From: Riemerella anatipestifer_E
Lineage (GTDB): Bacteria; Bacteroidota; Bacteroidia; Flavobacteriales; Weeksellaceae
Reading direction: 5' to 3'
Assembly (NCBI RefSeq): GCF_009932355.1
Contig: NZ_LEKU01000005.1
Coordinates: 1-64,000, forward strand
Length of the DNA stretch: 64,000 bases
Of this stretch, positions 35,786-43,803 are shown in pieces. The first letter of the stretch is position 1; every line of letters starts with the position of its first letter. Position numbers and translations under genes: made by a program. The notes under the pieces were generated by a model. The model was not told where the DNA came from. It saw only the letters and a list, made by a program, of their open reading frames with translations, and made no database searches.

Positions 35786-36070
35786 TTACTCTACAGGGTC
35801 GCTCATTCTACCAACGGCACAGCTTACAAAAGATTTGGCCTTCTTTAGTATAGTATTATTCCCTTTTTCAGGATAGCCTAAACTAGACAATTTATCAACA
35901 AGAGATGTACGGTCTATAGTTCCAGTAACTGTAACCGTTTCGGTATCTTTATCTATGGTAATGGTTTCTACATTTTCCATTTTAAGAATGGCCTTTTTTA
36001 TACTGTTCATACAGCCACCGCATTTTATGTTTTCTACTTCTATGTTGTGGGTTGTTGTGTTGTTTGACAT
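35786..36070 (-). CDS. heavy-metal-associated (HMA) domain protein
   Basis: A 94-residue cytosolic protein with a ferredoxin-like HMA fold. The metal-binding CxxC is in ENIKCGGCMNSIKKAIL (Cys17 and Cys20). The VETITIDKDTETVTVTG strand and TSLVDKLSSLGYP follow. A C-terminal extension (AKSFVSCAVGRMSDPVE) has a further Cys. Likely copper or other soft-metal chaperone. It sits between the TPMT-type methyltransferase (4 bases upstream) and DUF6132 gene, suggesting a three-gene unit. Confidence 0.88.
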   Translation of the reverse strand: MSNNTTTHNIEVENIKCGGCMNSIKKAILKMENVETITIDKDTETVTVTGTIDRTSLVDKLSSLGYPEKGNNTILKKAKSFVSCAVGRMSDPVE

Positions 36071-36074
36071 TGCT

Positions 36075-36659
36075 TTAAACTTTTTTAATTAGGTTAATAA
36101 ATAATTCCGAATTGGCTCTAGGAGAGATGCTATTGTAGCAAGGCTCTAAAGTTTTTATTTTAAAAAAAGGTTTAAATAAATTTATATATTCATCTGATAA
36201 TCCGCCAAAAGGAGGTCCTTTATCTTCAAATATTTTATTAAATAAAACTCCTACGAGTTGACCATTTCCTTTAAGCAAAGATAGAACTTTTTTAATATAA
36301 TCGGTTCTTTTATTAGGGTTTATAGCACAAAAAAAGGTTTGTTCTATAATGAGGTCATATTTGCCGTTATGCCCGAAGAAATCTTCACATATCACTTTGA
36401 TATGAGGATTTTTGTGGAATTTAATTTTCAAATTATCAACAGCTTTTGGGGCAATATCTATCAGAGTAATATTTTGAAATCCGTTTTCTATGAGGAATTC
36501 GGCTTCATAAGCATTGCCACATCCAGGGATTAAAATTTTAGCATCTTTGTTAGGATATTGCTTCATATAATCCACAATAGGAGGAGAGGCGAAACCTATG
36601 TCCCACCCTATTTTATTTTCTTCCCATCTATCGTTCCAATAATTTTGGTTCAAAGACAC
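36075..36659 (-). CDS. TPMT-family SAM-dependent methyltransferase
   Basis: A 194-residue methyltransferase with the thiopurine-methyltransferase family start NYWNDRWEENKIGWDIG and motif I ILIPGCGNAYEAEFLIENGF. The ICEDFFGHNGKYDLIIEQTFFCAI block is also typical. Bacterial members methylate thiols, thiocyanate-like or metalloid species (for example tellurite, selenite) in some species; the physiological substrate here is unknown. Neighbouring HMA and DUF6132 genes fit a metal/thiol context. Confidence 0.87.
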   Translation of the reverse strand: MSLNQNYWNDRWEENKIGWDIGFASPPIVDYMKQYPNKDAKILIPGCGNAYEAEFLIENGFQNITLIDIAPKAVDNLKIKFHKNPHIKVICEDFFGHNGKYDLIIEQTFFCAINPNKRTDYIKKVLSLLKGNGQLVGVLFNKIFEDKGPPFGGLSDEYINLFKPFFKIKTLEPCYNSISPRANSELFINLIKKV

Positions 36660-36732
36660 TGTTTTTAATGTTATTGATTTTTAAATTAGCATTAAATATG
36701 CCAAAAGAATCATTTTTAAGATTAAATCCCCT

Positions 36733-38397
36733 TTATTCAACTGACTTTTTTCTCTTTTTTATAAAATCGGTAGGGCGTATGCCATTAATTTCTAAAAATA
36801 AGTCTGAGAAGTTTTGCCTTGATTGAATGCCACATTTTTCAGCTAGTGAATCAATGGTGTAATTAAGATATCGTTTGTCATTGAATAACAAATGAGTAAT
36901 GTAGTTGATGCGTAGTTCAGAAATGTATCTATTAAAATTAGTATGGCGAGTTTCACTAATCACTTGGGATAAATATTTAGAGTTAGTGTTGAATTTTTTG
37001 GATAGCTTAGAAAGGGTAATTCCTTTTTCGGTAAAACCTTGATAATGTTCAAAGTTTTCTAGTTGGGATACAATTTTATCAAAGATTTTTTGATCTATAT
37101 TGGGTTTTTCAGAGGAAGTACTTTTGGTAAGATTAATACGCTTTTTATCCTCTATTTTACGCTCTAATTCTAAGTATTTTTTATGAATTTCTTTTTCTTT
37201 TTTGCGTCTAAAATACAGTACTATACACAGTGTTAATATAACGCAAGAGCTTATGGTAAGCCACCAATAGCTTTTTTTCTCGAGAGCAGTTTTAGCATCT
37301 AATAGTTTTTGGGTATCATATTCTTTATGGATTTTAGAGGAGAGGGTATTGAAATCTTTAGAGAGTACTTTATCTATGCTTAAGAGTTGATTGATATAGT
37401 AAAGTTCTTGTTGTGTATCGTTCCGCAGACGAACATCTTTTATGAGGAGTTCGTAATTTTCTCTTAATTCAGGAATTACGAGGCGACTTGTATTGAAAAT
37501 AGAATCTATCTTTTTGAGATAAAGAATACCCTTATTACGCTGTTTTATATTTAGATAAGACTTACCTAAATAGAGGTAACCAATGCTTTCTCCAGCTATG
37601 TCTTTATTCTTTATGATTAAAGGTAATGCTAGTTCTAGCGAAGATATGGTATAATGATATTTCTTCTGATAAAAGTTTGATAAAGCACTAGATTTTGTAA
37701 AATAAGCGTGTTCTAGTGAAAAACTTCCCATACCTTTAGTCTCTAATAGACCTACCTTTATAAGAGAATCTGCCTTTTGGTAATTTCCTAATTTTTGGTA
37801 ACAAACAATAGCTTGGTGCATACTGTTATAGTACCCCTTTTTATGATTGAAAAGAGTATTTTGGGATAATTTTTTACGGATAAATGGTTCAAAAAAGGAA
37901 ATACACTCTCTGAATTGTTCTAAGGCTTCTTCATAATAGCCCAAGTGACTTTTTATAACACCTATATGGTAGATAATGGTATAGTCTCTATAAGGGTTTT
38001 CTTTGTTTTTTTTAGAGTAGTTAAATGCGGTGATATAATCTCTAAGAGCTTTCTTGAAATCTCTATAATAGAAGTAGTATAAACTACCTCTTGCTACATA
38101 GGAAGTAACAGTCTTTTCTATATCTGGAGAAAGTTCTGCAGCTATAACAGCACTATCGGCGTATTTTAATTTTACTTTGTCATTAGGATGATAATAGCTG
38201 AAATCTAGATAGCCTTCGGCTAATTCTGTATAATTTTTTTCTTTTTTTGCTTTTGCAATATATTGTTTTATATAGGATATAGCAGATATATCATTCTCGT
38301 CTAAATGAGAATATTTTGAGCTAATCTCAGAATAAGATTGTGCTGATAGAGACGAAACCTCGATAAGAAGAAATAAAACAAAAAGTCTGTAAAGCAT
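36733..38397 (-). CDS. TPR-transmembrane-AraC transcriptional regulator
   Basis: A 554-residue regulator started at the Met at 38397 (MLYRLFVLFLLIEVSSLSAQ, a signal peptide) rather than the Met seven codons upstream. Residues of about 20-370 are periplasmic TPR repeats. A transmembrane helix follows (YWWLTISSCVILTLCIVLYF). Then comes a cytoplasmic linker with a basic coiled coil, and an AraC-type double HTH at the C-terminus (LSKKFNTNSKYLSQVI; IDSLAEKCGIQSRQNFSDLF). This one-component membrane sensor architecture is common in Flavobacteriia. It is divergent from the small lipoprotein and RiPP genes, and a 22-bp palindrome lies in the shared promoter region, so it probably senses a periplasmic signal and controls this locus. 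Confidence 0.9.
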   Translation of the reverse strand: MLYRLFVLFLLIEVSSLSAQSYSEISSKYSHLDENDISAISYIKQYIAKAKKEKNYTELAEGYLDFSYYHPNDKVKLKYADSAVIAAELSPDIEKTVTSYVARGSLYYFYYRDFKKALRDYITAFNYSKKNKENPYRDYTIIYHIGVIKSHLGYYEEALEQFRECISFFEPFIRKKLSQNTLFNHKKGYYNSMHQAIVCYQKLGNYQKADSLIKVGLLETKGMGSFSLEHAYFTKSSALSNFYQKKYHYTISSLELALPLIIKNKDIAGESIGYLYLGKSYLNIKQRNKGILYLKKIDSIFNTSRLVIPELRENYELLIKDVRLRNDTQQELYYINQLLSIDKVLSKDFNTLSSKIHKEYDTQKLLDAKTALEKKSYWWLTISSCVILTLCIVLYFRRKKEKEIHKKYLELERKIEDKKRINLTKSTSSEKPNIDQKIFDKIVSQLENFEHYQGFTEKGITLSKLSKKFNTNSKYLSQVISETRHTNFNRYISELRINYITHLLFNDKRYLNYTIDSLAEKCGIQSRQNFSDLFLEINGIRPTDFIKKRKKSVE

Positions 38398-38511
38398 TAT
38401 TCTAGAGCCAAAAATCATAGATATGAATACTTAAATTTTGCTCAAATTTAAAGAAAAAAGACGATATTGTTTATCTTTTTGTAATACAGGGTTTTAGTGT
38501 TTGTTTTAGCT

Positions 38512-38533
38512 GTCCTAATTCTTGAATTAGGAC
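38512..38533. promoter_or_regulatory. 22-bp inverted repeat in the divergent regulator/RiPP promoter region
   Basis: GTCCTAATTC (38512-38521), a two-base spacer TT, then GAATTAGGAC (38524-38533): a perfect 10+10 inverted repeat. It lies 115 bases from the regulator start and 35-92 bases ahead of the lipoprotein start. Operator-like; the AraC-type protein is the obvious candidate binder. Confidence 0.65.
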
Positions 38534-38624
38534 TTACTTTTCCTAAATTTTGACCATAAAATATTGTATGAATAAAAAAGGCTTTTTAGCTTTGGAAAGT
38601 GGGAAATTTCAAAAAAACAAAGTC

Positions 38625-38870
38625 ATGAGAAACTTAATGAAACTTAGCATGTTGATAGGGGTAGTATTGTTTGTGAAAAGCTGTGAGCAGAGGGAGGATT
38701 TCTACGATGATACAAATGTTTTTAGTGTGAAACCTACTACCGTCAGAGTTAATAGACTTTTAAATGAGGAGATTAATGATAGTATTGTAAAATCAGGTAG
38801 GGACAGGGGGATTGATAAGAAAAAACAAGTGAAATGGAGTGTAAGGGAGGGCTCAAATGTAGGAAAATAA
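38625..38870 (+). CDS. small lipoprotein at the head of the RiPP locus
   Basis: An 81-residue lipoprotein if started at the ATG at 38625 (MRNLMKLSMLIGVVLFVKSC, lipobox VKSC). An earlier in-frame ATG at 38568 would add 19 residues (MNKKGFLALESGKFQKNKV), polar and basic, which would spoil a lipoprotein signal but look somewhat like a peptide leader; I prefer the shorter form. The mature part (CEQREDFYDDTNVFSVKPTT) is short, charged and of unknown family. Position between the palindrome and the precursor suggests a role in the peptide system, for example immunity or surface display. Confidence 0.6.
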   Translation: MRNLMKLSMLIGVVLFVKSCEQREDFYDDTNVFSVKPTTVRVNRLLNEEINDSIVKSGRDRGIDKKKQVKWSVREGSNVGK

Positions 38871-39026
38871 GTGTAAATTATGGAATTATTATGAATTGAT
38901 ATATCAAGTATTTGTTAGTGCGCAATAATAAAGAAAGATATTCAATATAGCTTGCAAGCGACTACCAATAAGGAGAGTTATGTAGTAAAACTATTTCTCA
39001 AAGTATAATTTTAATAATTACTTATT

Positions 39027-39230
39027 ATGAAAAATGCTAAATTAAGACAAGCTTTCATGGATTTAAAACTAAAAAAATCTGTGAGTGATATGGAGGTACT
39101 TACTGATACAACAGCGCTTTCAGCTTTAAAAGGAGGTGGGTGTAAATGTCAAGGATGTAGTCCAATGCAGTGTTGTAAACAAGGTAATTCTACAAATCTA
39201 GAGATAGATGTAGATGTTACAACGAGGTAA
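39027..39230 (+). CDS. RiPP precursor peptide with double-glycine leader
   Basis: A 67-residue peptide. The leader (residues 1-37) is charged and helical and ends TALSALKGG, a double-glycine site of the kind cut by C39 peptidase domains. The 30-residue core starts at Gly38, contains five cysteines (39, 41, 44, 49, 50) within its first 13 residues (GCKCQGCSPMQCCKQG), and ends in an acidic, hydroxyl-rich tail (EIDVDVTTR). The maturase, exporter and outer-membrane protein follow. Cysteine-rich cores next to SPASM enzymes are typical thioether (sactipeptide-like) or related substrates; the actual modification is not known. A strong hairpin follows the stop, which would favour precursor over enzyme expression. 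Confidence 0.85.
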   Translation: MKNAKLRQAFMDLKLKKSVSDMEVLTDTTALSALKGGGCKCQGCSPMQCCKQGNSTNLEIDVDVTTR

Positions 39231-39239
39231 ATGCTTGTA

Positions 39240-39275
39240 AAGTATTATGAGTTCATACTAAACTCATAATACTTT
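39240..39275 (+). terminator. attenuator-like hairpin between precursor and maturase genes
   Basis: Perfect 14-bp stem AAGTATTATGAGTT (39240-39253) with 39261-39274, seven-base loop, followed by TTATTAG rather than a long T-run. It is placed to cut most transcripts after the precursor, a common feature of RiPP operons. Confidence 0.75.
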
Positions 39276-39351
39276 TATTAGTTTTAGCTTTTTTCTCAAG
39301 GAAAAAGATGTAAGTGACAATGAAATTAATAGATTTGATAATATATAAATT

Positions 39352-40701
39352 ATGTTTAAACAATCAAAGTATCTTATAAAGTCAGAAGTACCTTTGCAGG
39401 AAGGGAATGATTTAGAAGATGAACAAAAAGTTATCCTTTTCTCAACTAGAACAGGTGGAACACTTGTGGTTAAGAAGAAATTGTTGAAGTTATTAGAAGA
39501 GAGGGAATGGAGTAAAATATCTAATTATGAGCTACAGAAATTAATAGAAAATAAGGTAATAATTTGTGAAGATGAAGATGAAGAAGATAGTATAATTGCA
39601 TTTAATATTGCAGACAATACAGCTAATAAATCTTTATCAATGACAATTCAATTAACAGCCAATTGTCAGTTGGGATGTTTTTATTGTGGTCAAGTTCACT
39701 CTCCCAATAAAGCATCCAAAAAAGTTGTGAATGAGTCTATAAAGAGAGTTATAGATAAATTAGAGAAAGGTAAATACGAAGCTTTGCATATTACTTGGTA
39801 TGGGGGAGAGCCTTTATTGGTAGTTGATGATATTGTTAATTATTCTTACGAAATATTATCATTTTGTGCCAAAAATAATATAGAGTACACTTCTGATATA
39901 ATAACAAATGGACTATTATTAAAGGAAAATACTTTTGAAAAATTAGTTGGAGTTGGTATAACACAATATCAAGTAACATTAGATGGGAATAAAGATACTC
40001 ATGATAAAAGAAGAATAACTAAAAAAGGAGGCAAATCTTATGAGATAATAAAAAGAAATATTGTAGAAATAGTAAAAAGTAACCTCTATAAAAAGTCTAA
40101 TTCAAGACTAAATATGAGAATTAATGTTGATAAGACAATGGCACACGGAATAAATTCGCTCATAGATGAAATATATCAAGAAGGGATATTAAATGACATC
40201 AATGTTACTTTTGCACCAGTTTTTGATTGGGGAGGAAATGAAGCGGATAAAAATTCATTTACACCTCAAGATTTCGCGGATATGGAAATAGAATGGTTAT
40301 TAAAACTTTTAGAATTAGGAAAAAAGGATATTAATTTAATTCCTAAAGTTAGGACTTCTTCTTGCATGGTAGATAACATTGATTCAGAAGTGCACGATGC
40401 ATTTGGTAATATTTACGCATGTTATGAGTATACCTATACTCCAGCTTATTCAGATAAGTCTTTTTTGGAAGGAAATCTTCTAAATTTAGAAAAAGGAGGA
40501 AGAAAACTTTCTCCTATAAGAAATTTTAAAAATGATATTTTGAATAGAACTCATTCAAACTGTATAGAATGTATATTCTTTCCTGTGTGTTCGGGAGAAT
40601 GTCCCAAACAATGGATGAATGGTAAAGTACCTTGTCCTAGCTTTAAATTTAATATGGGGGAACGTTTGTTATTGGAATATTTAATTAAAAAATTAGACTA
40701 A
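39352..40701 (+). CDS. radical SAM/SPASM peptide maturase
   Basis: A 449-residue enzyme. Residues 1-90 are a small N-terminal region that could be a PqqD-like peptide-recognition (RRE) domain. The radical SAM CxxxCxxC is Cys105-Cys109-Cys112 in TANCQLGCFYCGQVH. ITWYGGEPLL is the GGE motif that follows. The SPASM domain binds auxiliary Fe-S clusters through Cys338, Cys357, Cys404, Cys407, Cys413, Cys417 and Cys428 (CIECIFFPVCSGECP). Such enzymes crosslink or otherwise modify RiPP precursors. The 39027 peptide is the evident substrate. Its stop overlaps the start of the next gene. Confidence 0.92.
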   Translation: MFKQSKYLIKSEVPLQEGNDLEDEQKVILFSTRTGGTLVVKKKLLKLLEEREWSKISNYELQKLIENKVIICEDEDEEDSIIAFNIADNTANKSLSMTIQLTANCQLGCFYCGQVHSPNKASKKVVNESIKRVIDKLEKGKYEALHITWYGGEPLLVVDDIVNYSYEILSFCAKNNIEYTSDIITNGLLLKENTFEKLVGVGITQYQVTLDGNKDTHDKRRITKKGGKSYEIIKRNIVEIVKSNLYKKSNSRLNMRINVDKTMAHGINSLIDEIYQEGILNDINVTFAPVFDWGGNEADKNSFTPQDFADMEIEWLLKLLELGKKDINLIPKVRTSSCMVDNIDSEVHDAFGNIYACYEYTYTPAYSDKSFLEGNLLNLEKGGRKLSPIRNFKNDILNRTHSNCIECIFFPVCSGECPKQWMNGKVPCPSFKFNMGERLLLEYLIKKLD

Positions 40702-41576
40702 TGAGGATACTTGAAAAAACATTGGAACAGAGAACCATATTTATAAAAGAAAGAATAGAGAAATATCCCGATTATCATATTTTTTTTAGGATAATAGAAG
40801 GAAATTTATTAAATGTATCGGATTCAGATAGAATAATGATGATGATGATGTATGTGAAAACTAGAGAAGCCTTGTCCTATGTTGTTGATAAAAAAGAAGC
40901 CTTGGTAAGTTTAATTTTGAGGGAATATGATATTTGTAAAAGTAAGTTATGTTTGGAGGAAAGTAAAAGAATAATGAGATCTATTAAATTACCTTTGGAC
41001 GCTTTCATACATTATAAAAATAAAGAGTATAGGGATGCTTCCTTAAAGCTACAAAAATCATTAACTGATTACGAGATATTGTTTAATATGGGATGTTATG
41101 ATGCTATATGGGCTAATTTAGAGCAAAATCTTAATAGAGTGAAAATAGAAATAGATAGGGGAGAATTTGACTTAGCAATGAATATGGTAGAATCTATTTT
41201 ATTAGAGTTTGGAGGTTTTAAAAGTAAGGGGTTTTGTAGATTGACGGAAGAGATGCTGGCATATTTAAAAATATTATCCACTGAGGAGTTATATGTTAAT
41301 CTAAATTATGTCATAGATTCTGTCTTCTTCAAAATTAAGAAAAAATATGAGAATAATAGTATCTATATTTCTAAGTATATTGACGTAGTATTGGCTTCGA
41401 ATATTTACAGTCATTTAAGAGTATTTTTTTTGGAAAATAGAATTGATTTATTTAGTTCAAGTGTAGAATTTCCTAAAACTCTTGAGGCTTATTTCTTTGG
41501 CTTAAAAGAATATGATATAAAGTATCCTTATGTAAAGAAATATTTTAAAAATGTATATAAAATCAACCTCAATTAA
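40701..41576 (+). CDS. hypothetical protein of the RiPP operon
   Basis: A 291-residue soluble protein without signal peptide, membrane segment or recognised family. It looks entirely helical and rich in Lys, Glu, Tyr and Leu (LYVNLNYVIDSVFFKIKKKY; YFFGLKEYDIKYPYVKKYFK). Its ATG overlaps the maturase stop, and the exporter gene starts inside its last nine codons, so it is tightly coupled to both. Position suggests a scaffold, a partner of the SPASM enzyme or an immunity protein; none is provable. Confidence 0.85.
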   Translation: MRILEKTLEQRTIFIKERIEKYPDYHIFFRIIEGNLLNVSDSDRIMMMMMYVKTREALSYVVDKKEALVSLILREYDICKSKLCLEESKRIMRSIKLPLDAFIHYKNKEYRDASLKLQKSLTDYEILFNMGCYDAIWANLEQNLNRVKIEIDRGEFDLAMNMVESILLEFGGFKSKGFCRLTEEMLAYLKILSTEELYVNLNYVIDSVFFKIKKKYENNSIYISKYIDVVLASNIYSHLRVFFLENRIDLFSSSVEFPKTLEAYFFGLKEYDIKYPYVKKYFKNVYKINLN

Positions 41577-43782
41577 TTTTTTTCCCCAAAAAGATCAAAT
41601 GGATTGTGGTCCCGCTTGTCTTGCAATGGTGTCAAGATATTTTGGAAGAAGATATTCTATAGAATACCTCAGAGAGAATTCTTTTATTACTCGAGAGGGT
41701 GTATCTCTCTTGGGAATTAGTGAAGCAGCTAAAGAGATAGGTATTGAAACACAATCGGTAAAGCTTAGTGTAAGTAAGCTTCTAAAGCAAAGTAAATTGT
41801 TCCCTTGTATCCTACATTGGAATCAAAATCATTTTGTTGTTTTATTTGCTACAAGAAAGTCATTTTTTTCTAACAGAATTCGCTTTTGTATTGCTGATCC
41901 AGCTCATGGTATTATAACACTTACCCAAGAAAAATTTGAGAAATCATGGCTATCAGATGAAGATAGAGGTGTGGTTTTATTCTTAAGCCCCACAGAAGAA
42001 TTTTATAAAAAACAACCGCCAAAACAAGAAAAAATATCTATAGGTTATTTATTACACTATTTAAAACCCTATCGGAAGCAATTGAGTATTATATTCTTGC
42101 TGTTATTTTTTGGAAGTGGTCTTACACTGATTTTCCCATTCTTAACAGAAGTTCTTATTGATAAAGGGGTTAATGCTAAAGATTTAGAGTTTATTTTTGT
42201 CATTTTGCTGGCTCAGTTAGGCGTTTTTTTAGGTGCTATAACTATAGAGATTTTTAGAAACTGGTTGATGCTTTATATTGGTACACACTTAAGTATTAAT
42301 ATTATTTCGGATTTTCTAAAAAAAATGCTTCAACTACCCATCAAGTTTTTTGATACCAAAATGATGGGGGATTTTAATCAGCGTATCCAAGACAATGAGA
42401 GAATTGAAAAGTTTCTAACTTCTCAAAGCCTAACGACTTTTTTTTCTATTATTACTTTTTCGGTATTCTTTGGAGTACTATGGTATTATGATTTAAAAAT
42501 ACTTTTAGTATACTTGGTGCTCACTATAATATCTGTAGGGTGGTCTTTCTTTTGGTTGAAGAAAAGAAAAATTTTAGATTATTATAGTTTTCAACAGCGT
42601 TCAGAAAATCAAGAGTCTATATATGAGATTCTTAATGGAGTGACTGAAATGAAGCTTAATCAGTTCGAAGAATTTAAGAGAAAGGAATGGGAGCATATTC
42701 AAAAAAAGTTATTCCAGCTTAATATTAGAATTCTAAAACTCAATCAAGTCCAATTATCAGGCTTTGAGTTTTTAAATCAACTAAAAAATATTTTGGTTAC
42801 TTTTTTAGCAGCTAATTATGTAGTAAAAGGAGATATGACTCTAGGAATGTTACTTTCCATATCCTACATTATAGGTCAAATGAACTCTCCTGTCAACCAG
42901 TTGGTCAATTTTTTTCGTTCTCTTCAAGATGCTAAACTAAGTTTAGAAAGGCTTAATGAAGTACAAAATAGACCCAACGAAGAGCAAATAGTTCCCTCTT
43001 ATCTTGAAGGTTTAAAGAAACTTTCTCTGGATTTCAATACCGAAAGAAGTATAGAGTTAAAAAATTTAAGTTTTCAATACGAAGGACCTAAGTCCCCTTT
43101 TATATTGAATGATATAAACTTAACGATTCCAAGTGGAAAAATCACTGCTATTGTTGGAGCAAGTGGAAGTGGAAAAACATCGCTTATGAAGTTATTACTA
43201 CGGTTTTATAAGCCCGTATCGGGAGATATTTTTTACGGGGGAACTAATATATTGGAGCTTTCTCCCCAGAGTATTCGAGAAAATAGTGGTGTAGTTATGC
43301 AAGATGGATATATATTTTCTGATACAATAGAGAGAAATATAGCTACAGGAGATGAGATTGTAGATTATGATAGGTTGAAAAAGGCCATTAAAATAGCTAA
43401 TATAGAGGATTTTATTTATTCTTTGCCATTAGGATTAAAAACAAAAATAGGTGCGTCAGGAAATGGTATTTCAGGAGGGCAAAGACAACGTATTCTAATA
43501 GCACGGGCTGTGTATAAAAATCCATATTATATATTTTTTGATGAAGCAACCTCTGCTTTAGATGCTGATAATGAAAAGATTATACATGATAATTTGCAGT
43601 CTTTTTTCAAAGGGAAAACTGTGGTTGTCATAGCTCATCGCTTATCAACGGTTAAAAATGCCGATCAAATTATTGTTCTTGACAAAGGGAAAGTTATAGA
43701 ATTAGGTAACCATCAAGAGCTTGTGGCTAAAAAGGGGAACTATTATCATTTAGTAAAAAATCAATTAGAATTAGGAACCTAA
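41551..43782 (+). CDS. peptidase-containing ABC exporter (C39-ABC) for the modified peptide
   Basis: A 743-residue half-transporter. Residues 1-135 are a C39 cysteine peptidase with catalytic Cys19 (QMDCGPACLAM), His94 (HWNQNHFVVL) and Asp116 (IADPAHG), all present. Next comes a six-helix ABC transmembrane domain (about residues 170-450). The ATPase has Walker A GASGSGKTSLMK, the C-loop ISGGQRQRILIARA, Walker B YIFFDEATSALD and the H-loop IAHRLSTV. Such exporters cut leaders after Gly-Gly while exporting the core, which fits the precursor at 39027. It overlaps the upstream gene by 26 bases. Confidence 0.95.
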   Translation: MYIKSTSINFFPQKDQMDCGPACLAMVSRYFGRRYSIEYLRENSFITREGVSLLGISEAAKEIGIETQSVKLSVSKLLKQSKLFPCILHWNQNHFVVLFATRKSFFSNRIRFCIADPAHGIITLTQEKFEKSWLSDEDRGVVLFLSPTEEFYKKQPPKQEKISIGYLLHYLKPYRKQLSIIFLLLFFGSGLTLIFPFLTEVLIDKGVNAKDLEFIFVILLAQLGVFLGAITIEIFRNWLMLYIGTHLSINIISDFLKKMLQLPIKFFDTKMMGDFNQRIQDNERIEKFLTSQSLTTFFSIITFSVFFGVLWYYDLKILLVYLVLTIISVGWSFFWLKKRKILDYYSFQQRSENQESIYEILNGVTEMKLNQFEEFKRKEWEHIQKKLFQLNIRILKLNQVQLSGFEFLNQLKNILVTFLAANYVVKGDMTLGMLLSISYIIGQMNSPVNQLVNFFRSLQDAKLSLERLNEVQNRPNEEQIVPSYLEGLKKLSLDFNTERSIELKNLSFQYEGPKSPFILNDINLTIPSGKITAIVGASGSGKTSLMKLLLRFYKPVSGDIFYGGTNILELSPQSIRENSGVVMQDGYIFSDTIERNIATGDEIVDYDRLKKAIKIANIEDFIYSLPLGLKTKIGASGNGISGGQRQRILIARAVYKNPYYIFFDEATSALDADNEKIIHDNLQSFFKGKTVVVIAHRLSTVKNADQIIVLDKGKVIELGNHQELVAKKGNYYHLVKNQLELGT

Positions 43783-43803
43783 AGAAGCGAAAAATAAAAA
43801 ATA

